Assembly (NCBI RefSeq): GCF_002234405.1
Contig: NZ_NMQT01000088.1
Coordinates: 1-54,190 of the forward strand
Direction of reading: 5' to 3'
Length of the DNA stretch: 54,190 nt
Origin: Amycolatopsis thailandensis
GTDB taxonomy: Bacteria; Actinomycetota; Actinomycetes; Mycobacteriales; Pseudonocardiaceae
How positions within the stretch are numbered: the stretch's first letter is position 1; each line of letters begins with the position of its first letter. The translations under genes and the position numbers were made by a program. Of the stretch, positions 17,862-26,233 are shown one piece after another. The notes under the pieces were generated by a model. That model did not search any database, was not told the origin of the DNA, and worked only from the letters and a program-made list of their open reading frames with translations.

Positions 17862-18503
17862 ATGCGGGTCGTCATCGCCGAAGACGCTGTGCTGTTGCGC
17901 GCGGGGGTGATCCGACTGCTCGCCGACGAGAACATCGAGACCGTCGCCGCCGTGGACAACGGCGACGACCTGCTCGGCGCGGTCAAGGAGCACCGGCCGG
18001 ATCTCGCCATCGTCGACGTCCGGATGCCGCCCACGTTCACCGACGAAGGTCTCCGCGCGGCGCTGGGCGCCCGTGAAGCCGTCCCCGGTCTGCCCGTTCT
18101 CGTGCTTTCCCAGTACGTCGAAGAGAGCTACGCCGTCGAACTGCTGTCCGGCGGCGCGGGCGGAGTCGGTTACCTGCTCAAGGAACGCGTCGCGGACGTC
18201 GGCGACTTCCTCGACGCGGTCGAACGTGTCGCCGGCGGCGGCACGGCCATCGATCCGGACGTCATCGCGCAGCTGATGGCGCGCGGCCGCAAGAACCCGC
18301 TCGACGCGCTCACCGCCCGCGAATCCGAGGTGCTGGGGCTGATGGCGCAGGGCCTGTCGAACACCGCGATCGCGAACTCGCTCGTCGTCTCGCACGGCGC
18401 CGTCGAGAAGCACATCGGCAACATCTTCTCGAAGCTCGGCCTCGAAGCGAGTTCGGTGGAACACCGCCGGGTCCGCGCGGTGCTCACTTACTTAGGACGC
18501 TGA
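17862..18503 (+). CDS. NarL/LuxR-family response regulator
   Basis: 213-residue regulator. Receiver domain with VVIAEDAVLLR, phospho-acceptor Asp in LAIVDVRMPP (about residue 51) and Lys in YLLKERV; LuxR helix-turn-helix at about 148-205 (LTARESEVLGLMAQGLSNTA). GGGGGCAGG precedes ATG 17862. It is the output partner of the upstream sensor-domain kinase. Targets are not visible here. Confidence 0.93.
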   Translation: MRVVIAEDAVLLRAGVIRLLADENIETVAAVDNGDDLLGAVKEHRPDLAIVDVRMPPTFTDEGLRAALGAREAVPGLPVLVLSQYVEESYAVELLSGGAGGVGYLLKERVADVGDFLDAVERVAGGGTAIDPDVIAQLMARGRKNPLDALTARESEVLGLMAQGLSNTAIANSLVVSHGAVEKHIGNIFSKLGLEASSVEHRRVRAVLTYLGR

Positions 18504-18584
18504 AGTAGCTCTTGGTGGCGACGCCGTCACTCACCTAACATGGGCAGACTGGTGGTGAGAGACGAGTCGAACCGAGGAGGACCC

Positions 18585-18836
18585 ATGACCGACCGGCCCT
18601 CCCATCGTGTCCGCTTCTTCGGCGGCCCTCTCGACGGCCGCGTCCAGGAACTCGGTGACACCGAACCGATCGCGGGCACCGTGCTCAAACACGTCCATCT
18701 GCACGACGGGCCGAAGATCGAAACCCGGTACGAACTCGGGCGCGCCGAGGACGACTGCTGGGAATTCCGGCTGTGCTCCGCACCGGTCCCGGAGCCCGCG
18801 CCACGGCCCGAGCCCGAACCCGACGGTGTGGGGTAG
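18585..18836 (+). CDS. Small hypothetical protein
   Basis: 83-residue soluble protein (RVRFFGGPLDGRVQELGDTE) with an acidic Pro/Glu-rich tail (PEPAPRPEPEPDG). ATG 18585 is set by the GAGGAGG site at 18574-18580. The FFGGPLDG segment recalls small actinobacterial proteins of unknown role. No partner gene is evident. Confidence 0.72.
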   Translation: MTDRPSHRVRFFGGPLDGRVQELGDTEPIAGTVLKHVHLHDGPKIETRYELGRAEDDCWEFRLCSAPVPEPAPRPEPEPDGVG

Positions 18837-18903
18837 GGAAAACTCCACCTTCGACGGGCGAAAACAGGAAGACCGATACGGCGGCACGCACTGCTGTTTC
18901 CGG

Positions 18904-18933
18904 GCATGGAAAGCACCAGGCTTCTTTCCATGC
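18904..18933. promoter_or_regulatory. Palindrome over acyltransferase start region
   Basis: GCATGGAAAG (18904-18913) and CTTTCCATGC (18924-18933) form a 10-bp-arm inverted repeat containing both candidate ATG codons (18906 and 18930). It may be an operator or a translation-controlling hairpin. Confidence 0.45.
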
Positions 18934-20255
18934 ACACAAGCCAGAAACAGGGCCGGGACAGGTTCCTGGACATCGTCCGAGCGGTCGCGATCCTCGCGGT
19001 CGTGGTCCAGCACTGGGGAATGCCGGTGCTTTCCTACGCCGACGGCAAATTGTCCACCGGGAACGCCCTCGCGACCCCTGGCTGGTGGGTCGTCACCTGG
19101 CTGTCGCAGGTGATGCCCTTGGTCTTTTTCGCCGGTGGGGCGGCGAACCTGATTTCCCTGGGACGCGCCGAAAGCTCCCGTTCCTGGCTCGCCGCACGGC
19201 TGAAGCGGTTGATGATCCCGGTGCTGCCGCTGGTGGCCGTCTGGCTGTTCGTCCCGGACATCCTGCGCGGGATGGGCATTCCGGAGCAGCCGTTGCAGGT
19301 CGGCGGCGCGATCGCCGCCCAGCTGCTGTGGTTCCTGGCCGTGTACGTGCTCACCGTGCTGCTCACGCCGCTGATGGCCACCGCGCATCGCCGCTGGGGC
19401 CTCAAGGTTCCGCTGGTCATGCTCGCCGCCGCCGTCCTCGTCGACGTCGCCCGCTTCAACGACCTCGGCCTGATCGGTTTCGCGAACGCGATCTTCGTCT
19501 GGATGGCCGTGCACCAGCTCGGTTTCCACTACACGCGGGGCCGTCTCGGCTCGCTGAGCCGCAACGCCGCCCTGGGCATGGCGAGCATCGGGTTCGGCAT
19601 CACCGCGCTGATGGTCGCCTTCGGCCCGTACCCGGCCAGCATGATCGGCATGCCGGGCGCGCCGGTGTCGAACATGAGCCCGCCCACCGTGCTGCTGGCC
19701 TTCCTCGCGATCGGCCAGATCGGTCTCCTGCTGGCCTTCAAACCGCAGCTGAACGCCTTGGCCGCCCGTCCGGACCTGGACGCCGCTCTCAAGTGGATCG
19801 GCCCCCGGTTCATGAGCGTCTACCTGTGGCACATGCCGGCGCTGATCGTCGTCTCCGGTGTCGCGGTCTACGGCCTGGGTTACGAGACTCCGGAACCGGG
19901 TTCCGTGCTGTGGCTGACGATGGTCCCCGCCTGGCTCGGCGCCTGTGGTCTGGTGCTCCTCGGTCTCCTGCGGCTGTTCGCCCGCTTCGAAACGCGGAGC
20001 TCTGGTCCCGCCTCGACCGCGCAGACGCCTCAGCTCGTCTTGGCCGGACTCGCGATCGCCGGCGGCCTGCTCGGGCTGGCCGCGCACGGCTTCGCCCCGC
20101 TGAGCGACGGTCTCACGCAGGGTCCGGCACCGTGGGTGGCACTCGCGACCGGCGGATTCCTTCTGGCGGGCAAGCAGATCCAGGTCACGGAGCTCGGGAC
20201 GCGGCTGCTCGGCCGCGCGGTCTCGGTCACCGAGGTGGCGCAGCTCAAACGCTGA
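18906..20255 (+). CDS. Acyltransferase-3 family membrane protein
   Basis: 449-residue multi-spanning protein of the OafA/acyltransferase-3 family, which moves acyl groups onto extracytoplasmic sugars or lipids. The signature RFLDIVRAVAILAVVVQHW at residues about 19-37 holds the family's conserved Arg and His; about ten membrane segments follow (LVFFAGGAANL; FMSVYLWHMPALIVVSG). ATG 18906 has no Shine-Dalgarno and neither has ATG 18930; the latter is possible. It converges on the amidohydrolase gene with an 11-bp overlap. Substrate unknown. Confidence 0.82.
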   Translation: MESTRLLSMHTSQKQGRDRFLDIVRAVAILAVVVQHWGMPVLSYADGKLSTGNALATPGWWVVTWLSQVMPLVFFAGGAANLISLGRAESSRSWLAARLKRLMIPVLPLVAVWLFVPDILRGMGIPEQPLQVGGAIAAQLLWFLAVYVLTVLLTPLMATAHRRWGLKVPLVMLAAAVLVDVARFNDLGLIGFANAIFVWMAVHQLGFHYTRGRLGSLSRNAALGMASIGFGITALMVAFGPYPASMIGMPGAPVSNMSPPTVLLAFLAIGQIGLLLAFKPQLNALAARPDLDAALKWIGPRFMSVYLWHMPALIVVSGVAVYGLGYETPEPGSVLWLTMVPAWLGACGLVLLGLLRLFARFETRSSGPASTAQTPQLVLAGLAIAGGLLGLAAHGFAPLSDGLTQGPAPWVALATGGFLLAGKQIQVTELGTRLLGRAVSVTEVAQLKR

Positions 20256-21141
20256 GCAGTTTCGCGGGGGTGTCGTGCAGCACCGCCCGCAGGAAAGGCT
20301 CACCCAGGCGATCGTCGGCCGCCCAGCCGGCGATCGCCTGCAGCTGTGTGGCGTACGAGTACGGGATGTTGGGGAAGTCGGTGCCGAACACGACGCGATC
20401 CGGGAATTCCGCCAGCAGGTCCGTCCAGTCCGGCGGGAGCGGGTTGCCGCGCAGGGTGAACTCGACCCCGACCATCGTGGTGTCGAGATGCACTCGCGGA
20501 TACTTCCGGGCCAGCTCGAACGCGAAATCGATCTCCGGCATGCCGGCGTGTGCGAGCACCAGCGTCAAGTTCGGATGCCGGACGAGGATCTCTTCGAACA
20601 GCCGTAGCCCGGTGTAGGCACCCTTCAACGGTCCGTGTCCACAGTGGACGACCACCGGGACACCCGCGTCCGCCAGCGCGCCCCAGACACCGTCCAGCAG
20701 CTCGTCACGCGGGTCGTAGGCGCCGACCTGGACGTGCGCCTTGAAACAGCGGGCGCCCGCCCGCAGCGCACCGTCCACAACGGACAGGGCGGCCGGTTCG
20801 GGGTAGAACGTGCCCGTCGGCACGGCGTCCGGGACGCGTTCGGCGAACTCCAACGCCCAGGACGTCAGCCATTCGGCCATCCCCGGCTTGTGCGGATAGA
20901 CCAGCGGCGCGAACTTCCGCACGCCGAACGAGCGCAGGGTTTCGATCCGCTCCGCTTCCGACGTGCGGTAATACACCGGCCAGGCCACGCCGTAGTGCTC
21001 CTCGGCCTGGTCGAAATAGGCCCACACCTTGTCCATGACCGGCTTCGGCAGGAAGTGCAGGTGGATGTCCACAAGTCCGTCGATGCCCAGCGCCGAGATC
21101 CACTCAGGGATCTCGGCGTCCGAAGCGGGCCCGTGGATCAA
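20245..21141 (-). CDS. Amidohydrolase-2 family metal-dependent hydrolase
   Basis: 298-residue TIM-barrel hydrolase or decarboxylase of the amidohydrolase-2 family: DIHLHFLP (His27 and His29) for metal binding, then a His in VVHCGHGPLKG, LAHAGMPEID and the catalytic Asp in VFGTDFPNIPYS. I choose TTG 21141, in a TTGA overlap with the smpB stop, because no ATG or GTG lies between smpB and the family core; the frame further upstream is antisense-like. Substrate unknown. Translationally coupled to smpB. Confidence 0.82.
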   Translation of the reverse strand: MIHGPASDAEIPEWISALGIDGLVDIHLHFLPKPVMDKVWAYFDQAEEHYGVAWPVYYRTSEAERIETLRSFGVRKFAPLVYPHKPGMAEWLTSWALEFAERVPDAVPTGTFYPEPAALSVVDGALRAGARCFKAHVQVGAYDPRDELLDGVWGALADAGVPVVVHCGHGPLKGAYTGLRLFEEILVRHPNLTLVLAHAGMPEIDFAFELARKYPRVHLDTTMVGVEFTLRGNPLPPDWTDLLAEFPDRVVFGTDFPNIPYSYATQLQAIAGWAADDRLGEPFLRAVLHDTPAKLLSV

Positions 21142-21620
21142 TCGTTGTACCGGCCCTTCAGCGCCCGGCCCATGGCCCGGCTGATGGTGCGGTCCGCGTC
21201 GCGTTTGGCGATGTCCTGACGTTTGTCGTAGGACTTCTTGCCCTTCGCCAGCGCGATCTCGACTTTGACCTTGCCGTCCTTGAAGTACATCGACAGCGGG
21301 ACCAGCGAAAGGCCGCTCTCCTTGGTCTTGCCGATGAGCTTTTCGATCTCCTGGCGGTGCAGCAGCAGTTTCCGGGTGCGGCGCGGGGTGTGGTTCGTCC
21401 ACGTGCCCTGCACGTACTCCGGGATGTGCACGTTGCGCAGCCAGACCTCGCCGTCGTCCACCGTGGCGAACGCGTCGGCCAGTGACGCCCGTCCCTCACG
21501 CAGGCTCTTCACCTCGGTACCGACGAGCACGAGACCGGCTTCGTAGGTGTCGAGGATGGAGTAATCGTGGCGAGCCTTGCGGTTCGACACGATCACCTTG
21601 TGTCCACGTTCCTTGGGCAT
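21138..21620 (-). CDS. smpB: SsrA-binding protein
   Basis: 160-residue SmpB, which binds tmRNA and delivers it to stalled ribosomes. Recognisable blocks: NRKARHDYSILDTYEAGLVL, GTEVKSLREGRASLADAF, and the basic C-terminal tail KGKKSYDKRQDIAKRDADRT. It follows ftsE-ftsX on the same strand, as is common in actinobacteria, and the tmRNA gene is 5.3 kb away. Confidence 0.98.
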   Translation of the reverse strand: MPKERGHKVIVSNRKARHDYSILDTYEAGLVLVGTEVKSLREGRASLADAFATVDDGEVWLRNVHIPEYVQGTWTNHTPRRTRKLLLHRQEIEKLIGKTKESGLSLVPLSMYFKDGKVKVEIALAKGKKSYDKRQDIAKRDADRTISRAMGRALKGRYND

Positions 21621-21671
21621 AGCGGCGACTCTACGTGAGTTTCTGTGTTCGGGCAGGTGGTTATCGGGCGG

Positions 21672-22565
21672 CTAGTGGCGCACGTACAGACGCAGCGTCA
21701 CGTAGCCGGTGATCGCCGAAATGACGACCGAGACGGCGATCAGGATCGGTGCCACCGGGAACAGCAATTCGAGCATGCCGACCGCGGGGAACACGTCACC
21801 GGTGAGCACCAAGTCGAGCAGCAGCACCTTGGTGAGCACCAGGAAGACGATACCGATGAGCGCGCCGACAAGGCCGGCGACCACCGCCTCCAGGAGGAAC
21901 GGCAGCTGCGTGTACCACCGGGTCGCGCCGACCAGGCGCATGATGCCGACCTCGGTGCGCCGGGTGAACGCCGACACCTGGATCGTGTTGGCGATCAGCA
22001 GCAGCGCGGCGATGGCCATGATCAGCGCGGCCCCGAACGCCAGGTTCCGCACACCGTTGAGCGCGTTGAACACGCGGTCCAGCGCCTTCTGCTGGTCGTC
22101 GACCTTGCTGACGCCGGGTTTGCCGGTGTACTCCTGGATGATCGCCTGGCTGCGCTCGGGGTTCTTCAGCTTGACGTGGAGCGACGCGGGCAGCGCCTCC
22201 GGCCCGGTCAGCGCGAGCAGTTCCGGCTGGCTCTCGAACATCTTCTTGAACCGCTCGTAGGACTGCTCGCGGTTCTCGAACACGACCGACTCGACGCCGT
22301 CGTTGCCCTGCAGGTCCTGGCGCAGCGACTGGCAGGCGGACTGCGAGCAGTTGGGGTCACCCGAACTGATGTCGTTGACCAGATAGACCGAAACCTCGAC
22401 GTCGGCGAGGAAGTTGGCCTTCATCTTGTCGATCGTTCCGACGGCCAGCAGACCGAAGCCGAGCATGGCGAGGGAGACCGCCGTGGTGAGGATCATCGCG
22501 ATGGTCATCGTGACGTTCCGGCGCAAGCCGGTGACTACCTCGCTGAAGACGAAACTGGCGCGCAT
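21672..22565 (-). CDS. ftsX: Cell-division protein FtsX
   Basis: 297-residue membrane subunit of the FtsEX complex that controls peptidoglycan hydrolases at the septum. N-terminal helix (about 22-45), an extracytoplasmic domain (about 46-165) with two Cys (DPNCSQSACQSL) and three C-terminal helices; the ECD is of the actinobacterial size. ATG 22565; about 50 bp after ftsE, same transcript. Confidence 0.96.
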   Translation of the reverse strand: MRASFVFSEVVTGLRRNVTMTIAMILTTAVSLAMLGFGLLAVGTIDKMKANFLADVEVSVYLVNDISSGDPNCSQSACQSLRQDLQGNDGVESVVFENREQSYERFKKMFESQPELLALTGPEALPASLHVKLKNPERSQAIIQEYTGKPGVSKVDDQQKALDRVFNALNGVRNLAFGAALIMAIAALLLIANTIQVSAFTRRTEVGIMRLVGATRWYTQLPFLLEAVVAGLVGALIGIVFLVLTKVLLLDLVLTGDVFPAVGMLELLFPVAPILIAVSVVISAITGYVTLRLYVRH

Positions 22566-22616
22566 CGGGGTTGCTGTCCCTTGGAAGTCGTGGGTAACGG
22601 AGGAGGGCGGGGCCGG

Positions 22617-23306
22617 TCAGCGGCCGATGCCGTAGACGCCTCGGGCGTCGTCACGGATGACCTTGCCGAGCTGAAGCTCGACGACCCTTCGCCGCATCGA
22701 GTCCACGATCGAATGGTCGTGGGTGGCCATGAGCACCGTGGTGCCGGTGCGGTTGATCCGCTCCAGCAGCAACATGATGTCCTGGCTGGTGTCGGGGTCC
22801 AGGTTCCCGGTCGGTTCGTCGGCGAGCAGCACGAGCGGGCGGTTCACGAACGCGCGGGCGATCGCGACACGCTGCTGCTCACCACCGGAGAGTTCGTTGG
22901 GGAGGCGGTCGGCCTTGCCGTCGAGCCCGACGAGTTCGAGGACCTCGGGGACGACCTTGCGGATCGTGGGGCGCGGCTTGCCGATGACTTCGAGCGCGAA
23001 GGCGACGTTCTCGGCGACGGTCTTGTTCGACAGCAGGCGGAAGTCCTGGAAGACGCAGCCGATGGTCTGCCGCAGGCGCGGCACCCGGCGACGGGCGAGC
23101 TTGGCGACGTCGAAGTTGGAGACCATGACGCGACCCTTGCTCGGCACCTCTTCGCGCAGCAGGAGACGCAGGAAGGTCGACTTCCCGGATCCCGAGGGAC
23201 CGATCAGGAAGACGAACTCACCTTTGTCGATCTCGACCGACACCCTTTCGAGGGCGGGACGGGTCGAGGTCTTGTAGACCTTGGAAACCTCTTCGAGCCG
23301 GATCAC
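22617..23306 (-). CDS. ftsE: Cell-division ATP-binding protein FtsE
   Basis: 229-residue ABC ATPase partner of FtsX. Walker A GPSGSGKST (36-44), signature LSGGEQQR (139-146), Walker B VLLADEPTG (159-167), switch His in MATHDH. The GTG start at 23306 lies 8 nt after TAGTAT (23315-23320, minus strand), which suggests a leaderless transcript. Confidence 0.97.
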   Translation of the reverse strand: MIRLEEVSKVYKTSTRPALERVSVEIDKGEFVFLIGPSGSGKSTFLRLLLREEVPSKGRVMVSNFDVAKLARRRVPRLRQTIGCVFQDFRLLSNKTVAENVAFALEVIGKPRPTIRKVVPEVLELVGLDGKADRLPNELSGGEQQRVAIARAFVNRPLVLLADEPTGNLDPDTSQDIMLLLERINRTGTTVLMATHDHSIVDSMRRRVVELQLGKVIRDDARGVYGIGR

Positions 23307-23367
23307 GGTTCGGCATACTACCCATGCCCGTCGTTAAGCCCGGGTAGCCCGGTCCCGGCGGCCAAGC

Positions 23368-23426
23368 GAGCAAGGGACCTTTGCTGTCACTCTCTTCCGG
23401 AAAGTGACAGTAAAGGTCCCTTGCTC
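23368..23426. repeat. Dispersed repeat, inverted pair
   Basis: Units at 23368-23390 and 23404-23426 form a 23-bp stem with one G-U pair. It lies between the prfB 3' end and the ftsE promoter, so it can act as the prfB terminator, although no U-tract follows. Confidence 0.88.
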
Positions 23427-23441
23427 TCTCACGCAGGGTTG

Positions 23442-24545
23442 TTACGCGGCTCCGGACTGCTTGCGCCAGCGGATGCCCGCCTCCAGGAAACCGTCGATCT
23501 CGCCGTCGAGCACGGACGACGGGTTGCCGACCTCGAACTCGGTCCGCAGGTCCTTGACCATCTGGTACGGGTGCAGCACGTAGGAGCGCATCTGGTTGCC
23601 CCAGCTGGAGCCGCCGTCCTTGAGCGCGTCCATCTCGGCGCGCTCCTCCTCCTTCTTCCGCTGCAGCAGCCGCGCCTGGAGGACCTTCATCGCGGCCGCC
23701 TTGTTCTGCAGCTGCGACTTTTCGTTCTGACACGAAACGACCACGCCGGTCGGGATGTGCGTGATCCGCACCGCCGAGTCCGTCGTGTTGACGCTCTGGC
23801 CGCCGGGGCCGGACGAGCGGTACACGTCGACGCGGATGTCCTTTTCGGGGATGTCGACGTGGTCGACCTCCTCGACCTCGGGCATCACCTCGACGTGCGC
23901 GAAGGAGGTCTGACGACGGCTCTGGTTGTCGAACGGCGAGATGCGCACCAGCCGGTGCGTGCCCTGCTCGACCGAGAGCGTGCCGTAGACGTAGGGAGCG
24001 CTCACCTTGAAGGTGGCGGACTTGATGCCCGCCTCTTCCGCGTAGGAGATGTCGTAGACGTCCGTCGGGTAGTTGTGCCGCTCGGCCCACCGCAGGTACA
24101 TCCGGAGCAGCATCTCGGCCCAGTCGGCCGCGTCGACGCCGCCCGCTTCGGACCGGATGGTGACCACGGCGTTCCGCGGGTCGTACTCACCCGAGAGCAG
24201 GGTGCGGACCTCGAGGCCGTCGATGTCCTTGGTGAGGGCCGTGAGCTCCGACTCGGACTCGGCCACGCTGGCGGAGTCGCCCTCGGCCTCGGCCAGCTCA
24301 TAGAGGACACCCAGGTCGTCGAGCCGCTGCCGCAGCTCGGAAATGCGTCGCAGCTCACTCTGCCGGTGGGACAACTGGCTGGTGACCTTCTGCGCCGCTT
24401 CGGGGTCGTCCCAGAGGTTCGGGCTGGACGCCTGTTCCTCCAGCTCGGCCACCTGGGCACGCAGCGCATCCAGGTCCATCACCGACTCGATCTGCGTCAG
24501 CTTGCCGGCCAGGTCCTTCAGTGCCGCATCGAACTCATCACTCAC
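23442..24545 (-). CDS. prfB: Peptide chain release factor 2
   Basis: 367-residue RF2, which reads UGA and UAA. The GGQ hydrolysis motif is at 248-250 (SSGPGGQSVNTTDSA) and the stop-reading SPF at 203-205. GTG 24545 is 8 nt after TAACCT (24554-24559, minus strand), so the mRNA is probably leaderless. There is no in-frame UGA near codon 26, so the programmed frameshift used by many bacteria is absent. Confidence 0.96.
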   Translation of the reverse strand: MSDEFDAALKDLAGKLTQIESVMDLDALRAQVAELEEQASSPNLWDDPEAAQKVTSQLSHRQSELRRISELRQRLDDLGVLYELAEAEGDSASVAESESELTALTKDIDGLEVRTLLSGEYDPRNAVVTIRSEAGGVDAADWAEMLLRMYLRWAERHNYPTDVYDISYAEEAGIKSATFKVSAPYVYGTLSVEQGTHRLVRISPFDNQSRRQTSFAHVEVMPEVEEVDHVDIPEKDIRVDVYRSSGPGGQSVNTTDSAVRITHIPTGVVVSCQNEKSQLQNKAAAMKVLQARLLQRKKEEERAEMDALKDGGSSWGNQMRSYVLHPYQMVKDLRTEFEVGNPSSVLDGEIDGFLEAGIRWRKQSGAA

Positions 24546-24563
24546 GTCGGCCAAGGTTACGGC

Positions 24564-24599
24564 AAAACCCACGACCGGTTGCGGGGAACCGGTCGTGGG
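24564..24599 (-). terminator. Intrinsic terminator of the PadR gene
   Basis: CCCACGACCGGTT (24568-24580) pairs perfectly with 24587-24599 across a 6-nt loop; on the minus strand TTTT follows (24564-24567). It separates the PadR gene from the prfB promoter. Confidence 0.85.
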
Positions 24600-24611
24600 C
24601 ACCTGTCCGGG

Positions 24612-25112
24612 TCAGGACTGGGGGATGGAATCCAGCAGTTTCAGTGCCGCTTTCGCCTGCGCCTGTGCGAACTCGGCGACCGCCTTGGCGTAGGGACCGT
24701 CGGCCCCCTTGGTGGCGGCCTTGGCCTCGTCGAGCTGCTGGGTGTAGCTGGCGCGCGCCGACTCGAGCAGGGTCGAGCGCTGCTTCACCGTCAGCGAGCC
24801 CGCGTGCACGAGACGCAGGATCAGCGGGCTGCGGAGGTGGTCAGGACCGGCTTCGGAGGACAGCCACGTCTTGAACGCCTTCTTGCCCGCCGCGGTGATG
24901 AGGTACTGCTGGCTCGACCGCGGGCCCTGCTTGCCGAGGCGGACGAGGCCCTCCTTCGACAAGGCGGGGAGCTCGCGGTACACCTGGCTGCGGGTCACGC
25001 TGAAGAAGGCGCCGAAACGCTCACCCGCCCCCGCGACCAGTTGCCCGCCCGTGGCGGGACCGTCGTGGAGAAGACCGAGCAGTGCGGCGGCTGTTGCATT
25101 CAATTCGGACAC
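24612..25112 (-). CDS. PadR-family transcriptional regulator
   Basis: 166-residue PadR-type repressor: winged helix LLGLLHDGPATGGQLVAGAG, then FGAFFSVTRSQVYRELPALS and EGLV, and a C-terminal helical dimerisation domain (about 90-166). GTG 25112 follows an AGAGGA site. Three related 12-bp sequences upstream (25143-25226) could be its operators. Inducer and targets unknown. Confidence 0.88.
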   Translation of the reverse strand: MSELNATAAALLGLLHDGPATGGQLVAGAGERFGAFFSVTRSQVYRELPALSKEGLVRLGKQGPRSSQQYLITAAGKKAFKTWLSSEAGPDHLRSPLILRLVHAGSLTVKQRSTLLESARASYTQQLDEAKAATKGADGPYAKAVAEFAQAQAKAALKLLDSIPQS

Positions 25113-25142
25113 ATCCTCTACGGTCCCACTTTTCGGAACCTG

Positions 25143-25226
25143 TGTCCACTGTGGTCAGCACATCTGTCCATTGTGGCTAGTGATATGCGCTCATTCGGCC
25201 CAACGGACTACGCCTGTCCACAAAGG
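25143..25226. promoter_or_regulatory. Direct repeats upstream of the PadR gene
   Basis: TGTCCACTGTGG (25143-25154) and TGTCCATTGTGG (25165-25176) are 22 bp apart, two helical turns; TGTCCACAAAGG (25215-25226) is a weaker third copy. CCACTGTGG is itself palindromic. Autoregulation by PadR is inferred. Confidence 0.45.
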
Positions 25227-25342
25227 ACCGAACACGCTGCGCGACCGGCTTTCGCCACGGACAGCGGCACCCGTCCCCCGCTCCGACCAACGACAGCGGG
25301 TGATCGCCCCGGAGGGCGCACGCCGCAGAACCGGGAAAAGAA

Positions 25343-25379
25343 GAAGCGCGGATCTGCGATTTCCGCAGATCCGCGCTTC
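25343..25379 (-). terminator. Terminator of initiator tRNA 1
   Basis: Perfect 16-bp stem (25343-25358 with 25364-25379), 5-nt loop, followed on the minus strand by TTCTTTTCCC. It starts 10 bp beyond the tRNA 3' end. Confidence 0.85.
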
Positions 25380-25389
25380 GTTTTCTCTG

Positions 25390-25463
25390 TAGCGGGGACA
25401 GGATTTGAACCTGCGACCTCTGGGTTATGAGCCCAGCGAGCTACCGAGCTGCTCCACCCCGCG
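25390..25463 (-). tRNA. Initiator tRNA-fMet (CAT), copy 1
   Basis: 74-nt cloverleaf with anticodon CAT in CTCATAA. Three consecutive G-C pairs (GGG/CCC) beside the anticodon loop and a C1-U72 mismatch at the acceptor end mark it as initiator rather than elongator. CCA is not encoded. Identical to the copy at 27928-28001. Confidence 0.95.
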
Positions 25464-25546
25464 TCGTTGTGTTAATAGATTACACGGGGGCGAAACCAGG
25501 TTTCAGGGGGGTGCCCTTAACTTCCCGAAGGGCCTTTGACCTGCCT

Positions 25547-26140
25547 TTATGGCGCAACTTTGTCATCAAGCCAGGCGAAGACGCCGTCGAGCACCATGGT
25601 CAGCCCGTCGCCGAATCTGCCCTCGACGTCCTCGTCGAAGACCCATGCGGTGGGCGTGACGTCGTAGCGCGGGTCTCGTTCGCCCGGAACCGGATAAACG
25701 GCCTGTTCTTCGATCGTGAAGCCGACGACGTAGCTGTAAACGGTGAACAACGCTCGTCCAGCCAGGTACGGTTCGAGCCCCGCGTCGACACGCCCTTGAA
25801 GCGGATTGTCACCGAGCAGGCTGTCGTCCGTCATGAAGGTCCCGGAGAAGACCTTTGCCCCGTCACGGTAAGCGAGCATCATCCGGCGCATACTCCGTGA
25901 CGCCACCTCGAGGGTTTCCCGCTCCCCCAGGCCTTCCGGCACCCGGCCCGGCATCGCGTCGGCGTACATCCGTGTCGCCATCTCGTCGAGCAGCTCTTGT
26001 TTGTTCTTCACATGCCAGTACAACGCCGGCGCTTTGACGCCGAGCTCCTGCGCGATCAGGCGGAGCGTCAGCCCGTTGAGCCCGACGTCGTTGAGCAGCC
26101 GCAGCCCGGCACGGACGATGTCCTGCCTGGTCAGACCCAC
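25547..26140 (-). CDS. TetR-family regulator, TetR-class
   Basis: 197-residue repressor. The helix-turn-helix (LTLRLIAQELGVKAPALYWH, VKNKQELLDEMA) is close to the tetracycline-repressor class, and the C-domain fits TetR_C_1. I choose GTG 26140 because AAGGTGG lies 4 nt upstream; an upstream GTG at 26167 is possible. It is divergent from an FAD monooxygenase with two operators between, so it probably represses that enzyme until its substrate appears. Confidence 0.88.
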   Translation of the reverse strand: MGLTRQDIVRAGLRLLNDVGLNGLTLRLIAQELGVKAPALYWHVKNKQELLDEMATRMYADAMPGRVPEGLGERETLEVASRSMRRMMLAYRDGAKVFSGTFMTDDSLLGDNPLQGRVDAGLEPYLAGRALFTVYSYVVGFTIEEQAVYPVPGERDPRYDVTPTAWVFDEDVEGRFGDGLTMVLDGVFAWLDDKVAP

Positions 26141-26168
26141 TTTCCACCTTCTTTCCAGCGGTGACACC

Positions 26169-26225
26169 TTGACAATTTAACGATGTTAAGGGCACGCTGG
26201 GCGCAGGTCAATTTAACGTTGTTAA
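26169..26225. promoter_or_regulatory. TetR operators and promoter in divergent gap
   Basis: Two palindromes TTAAC-N3-GTTAA at 26177-26189 and 26213-26225, centres 36 bp apart. On the minus strand TTGACC (26206-26211), 17 bp, TAACAT (26183-26188) form a good tetR promoter whose -10 lies in the first operator. The second operator adjoins the monooxygenase ribosome site AAGGAG (26224-26229). Confidence 0.8.
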
Positions 26226-26233
26226 GGAGTGGT

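Noticed and set aside
24450..24545. Programmed +1 frameshift in prfB
   Set aside because: The frame is open from GTG 24545 through the whole protein; no CUU-UGA slip site near codon 26.
21645..25430. A 1261-codon open frame on the plus strand
   Set aside because: It runs antisense through ftsX, ftsE, prfB and the PadR gene, all with clear family motifs. Its translation is rich in His, Arg, Gly and Val, as expected of an antisense frame in GC-rich DNA.
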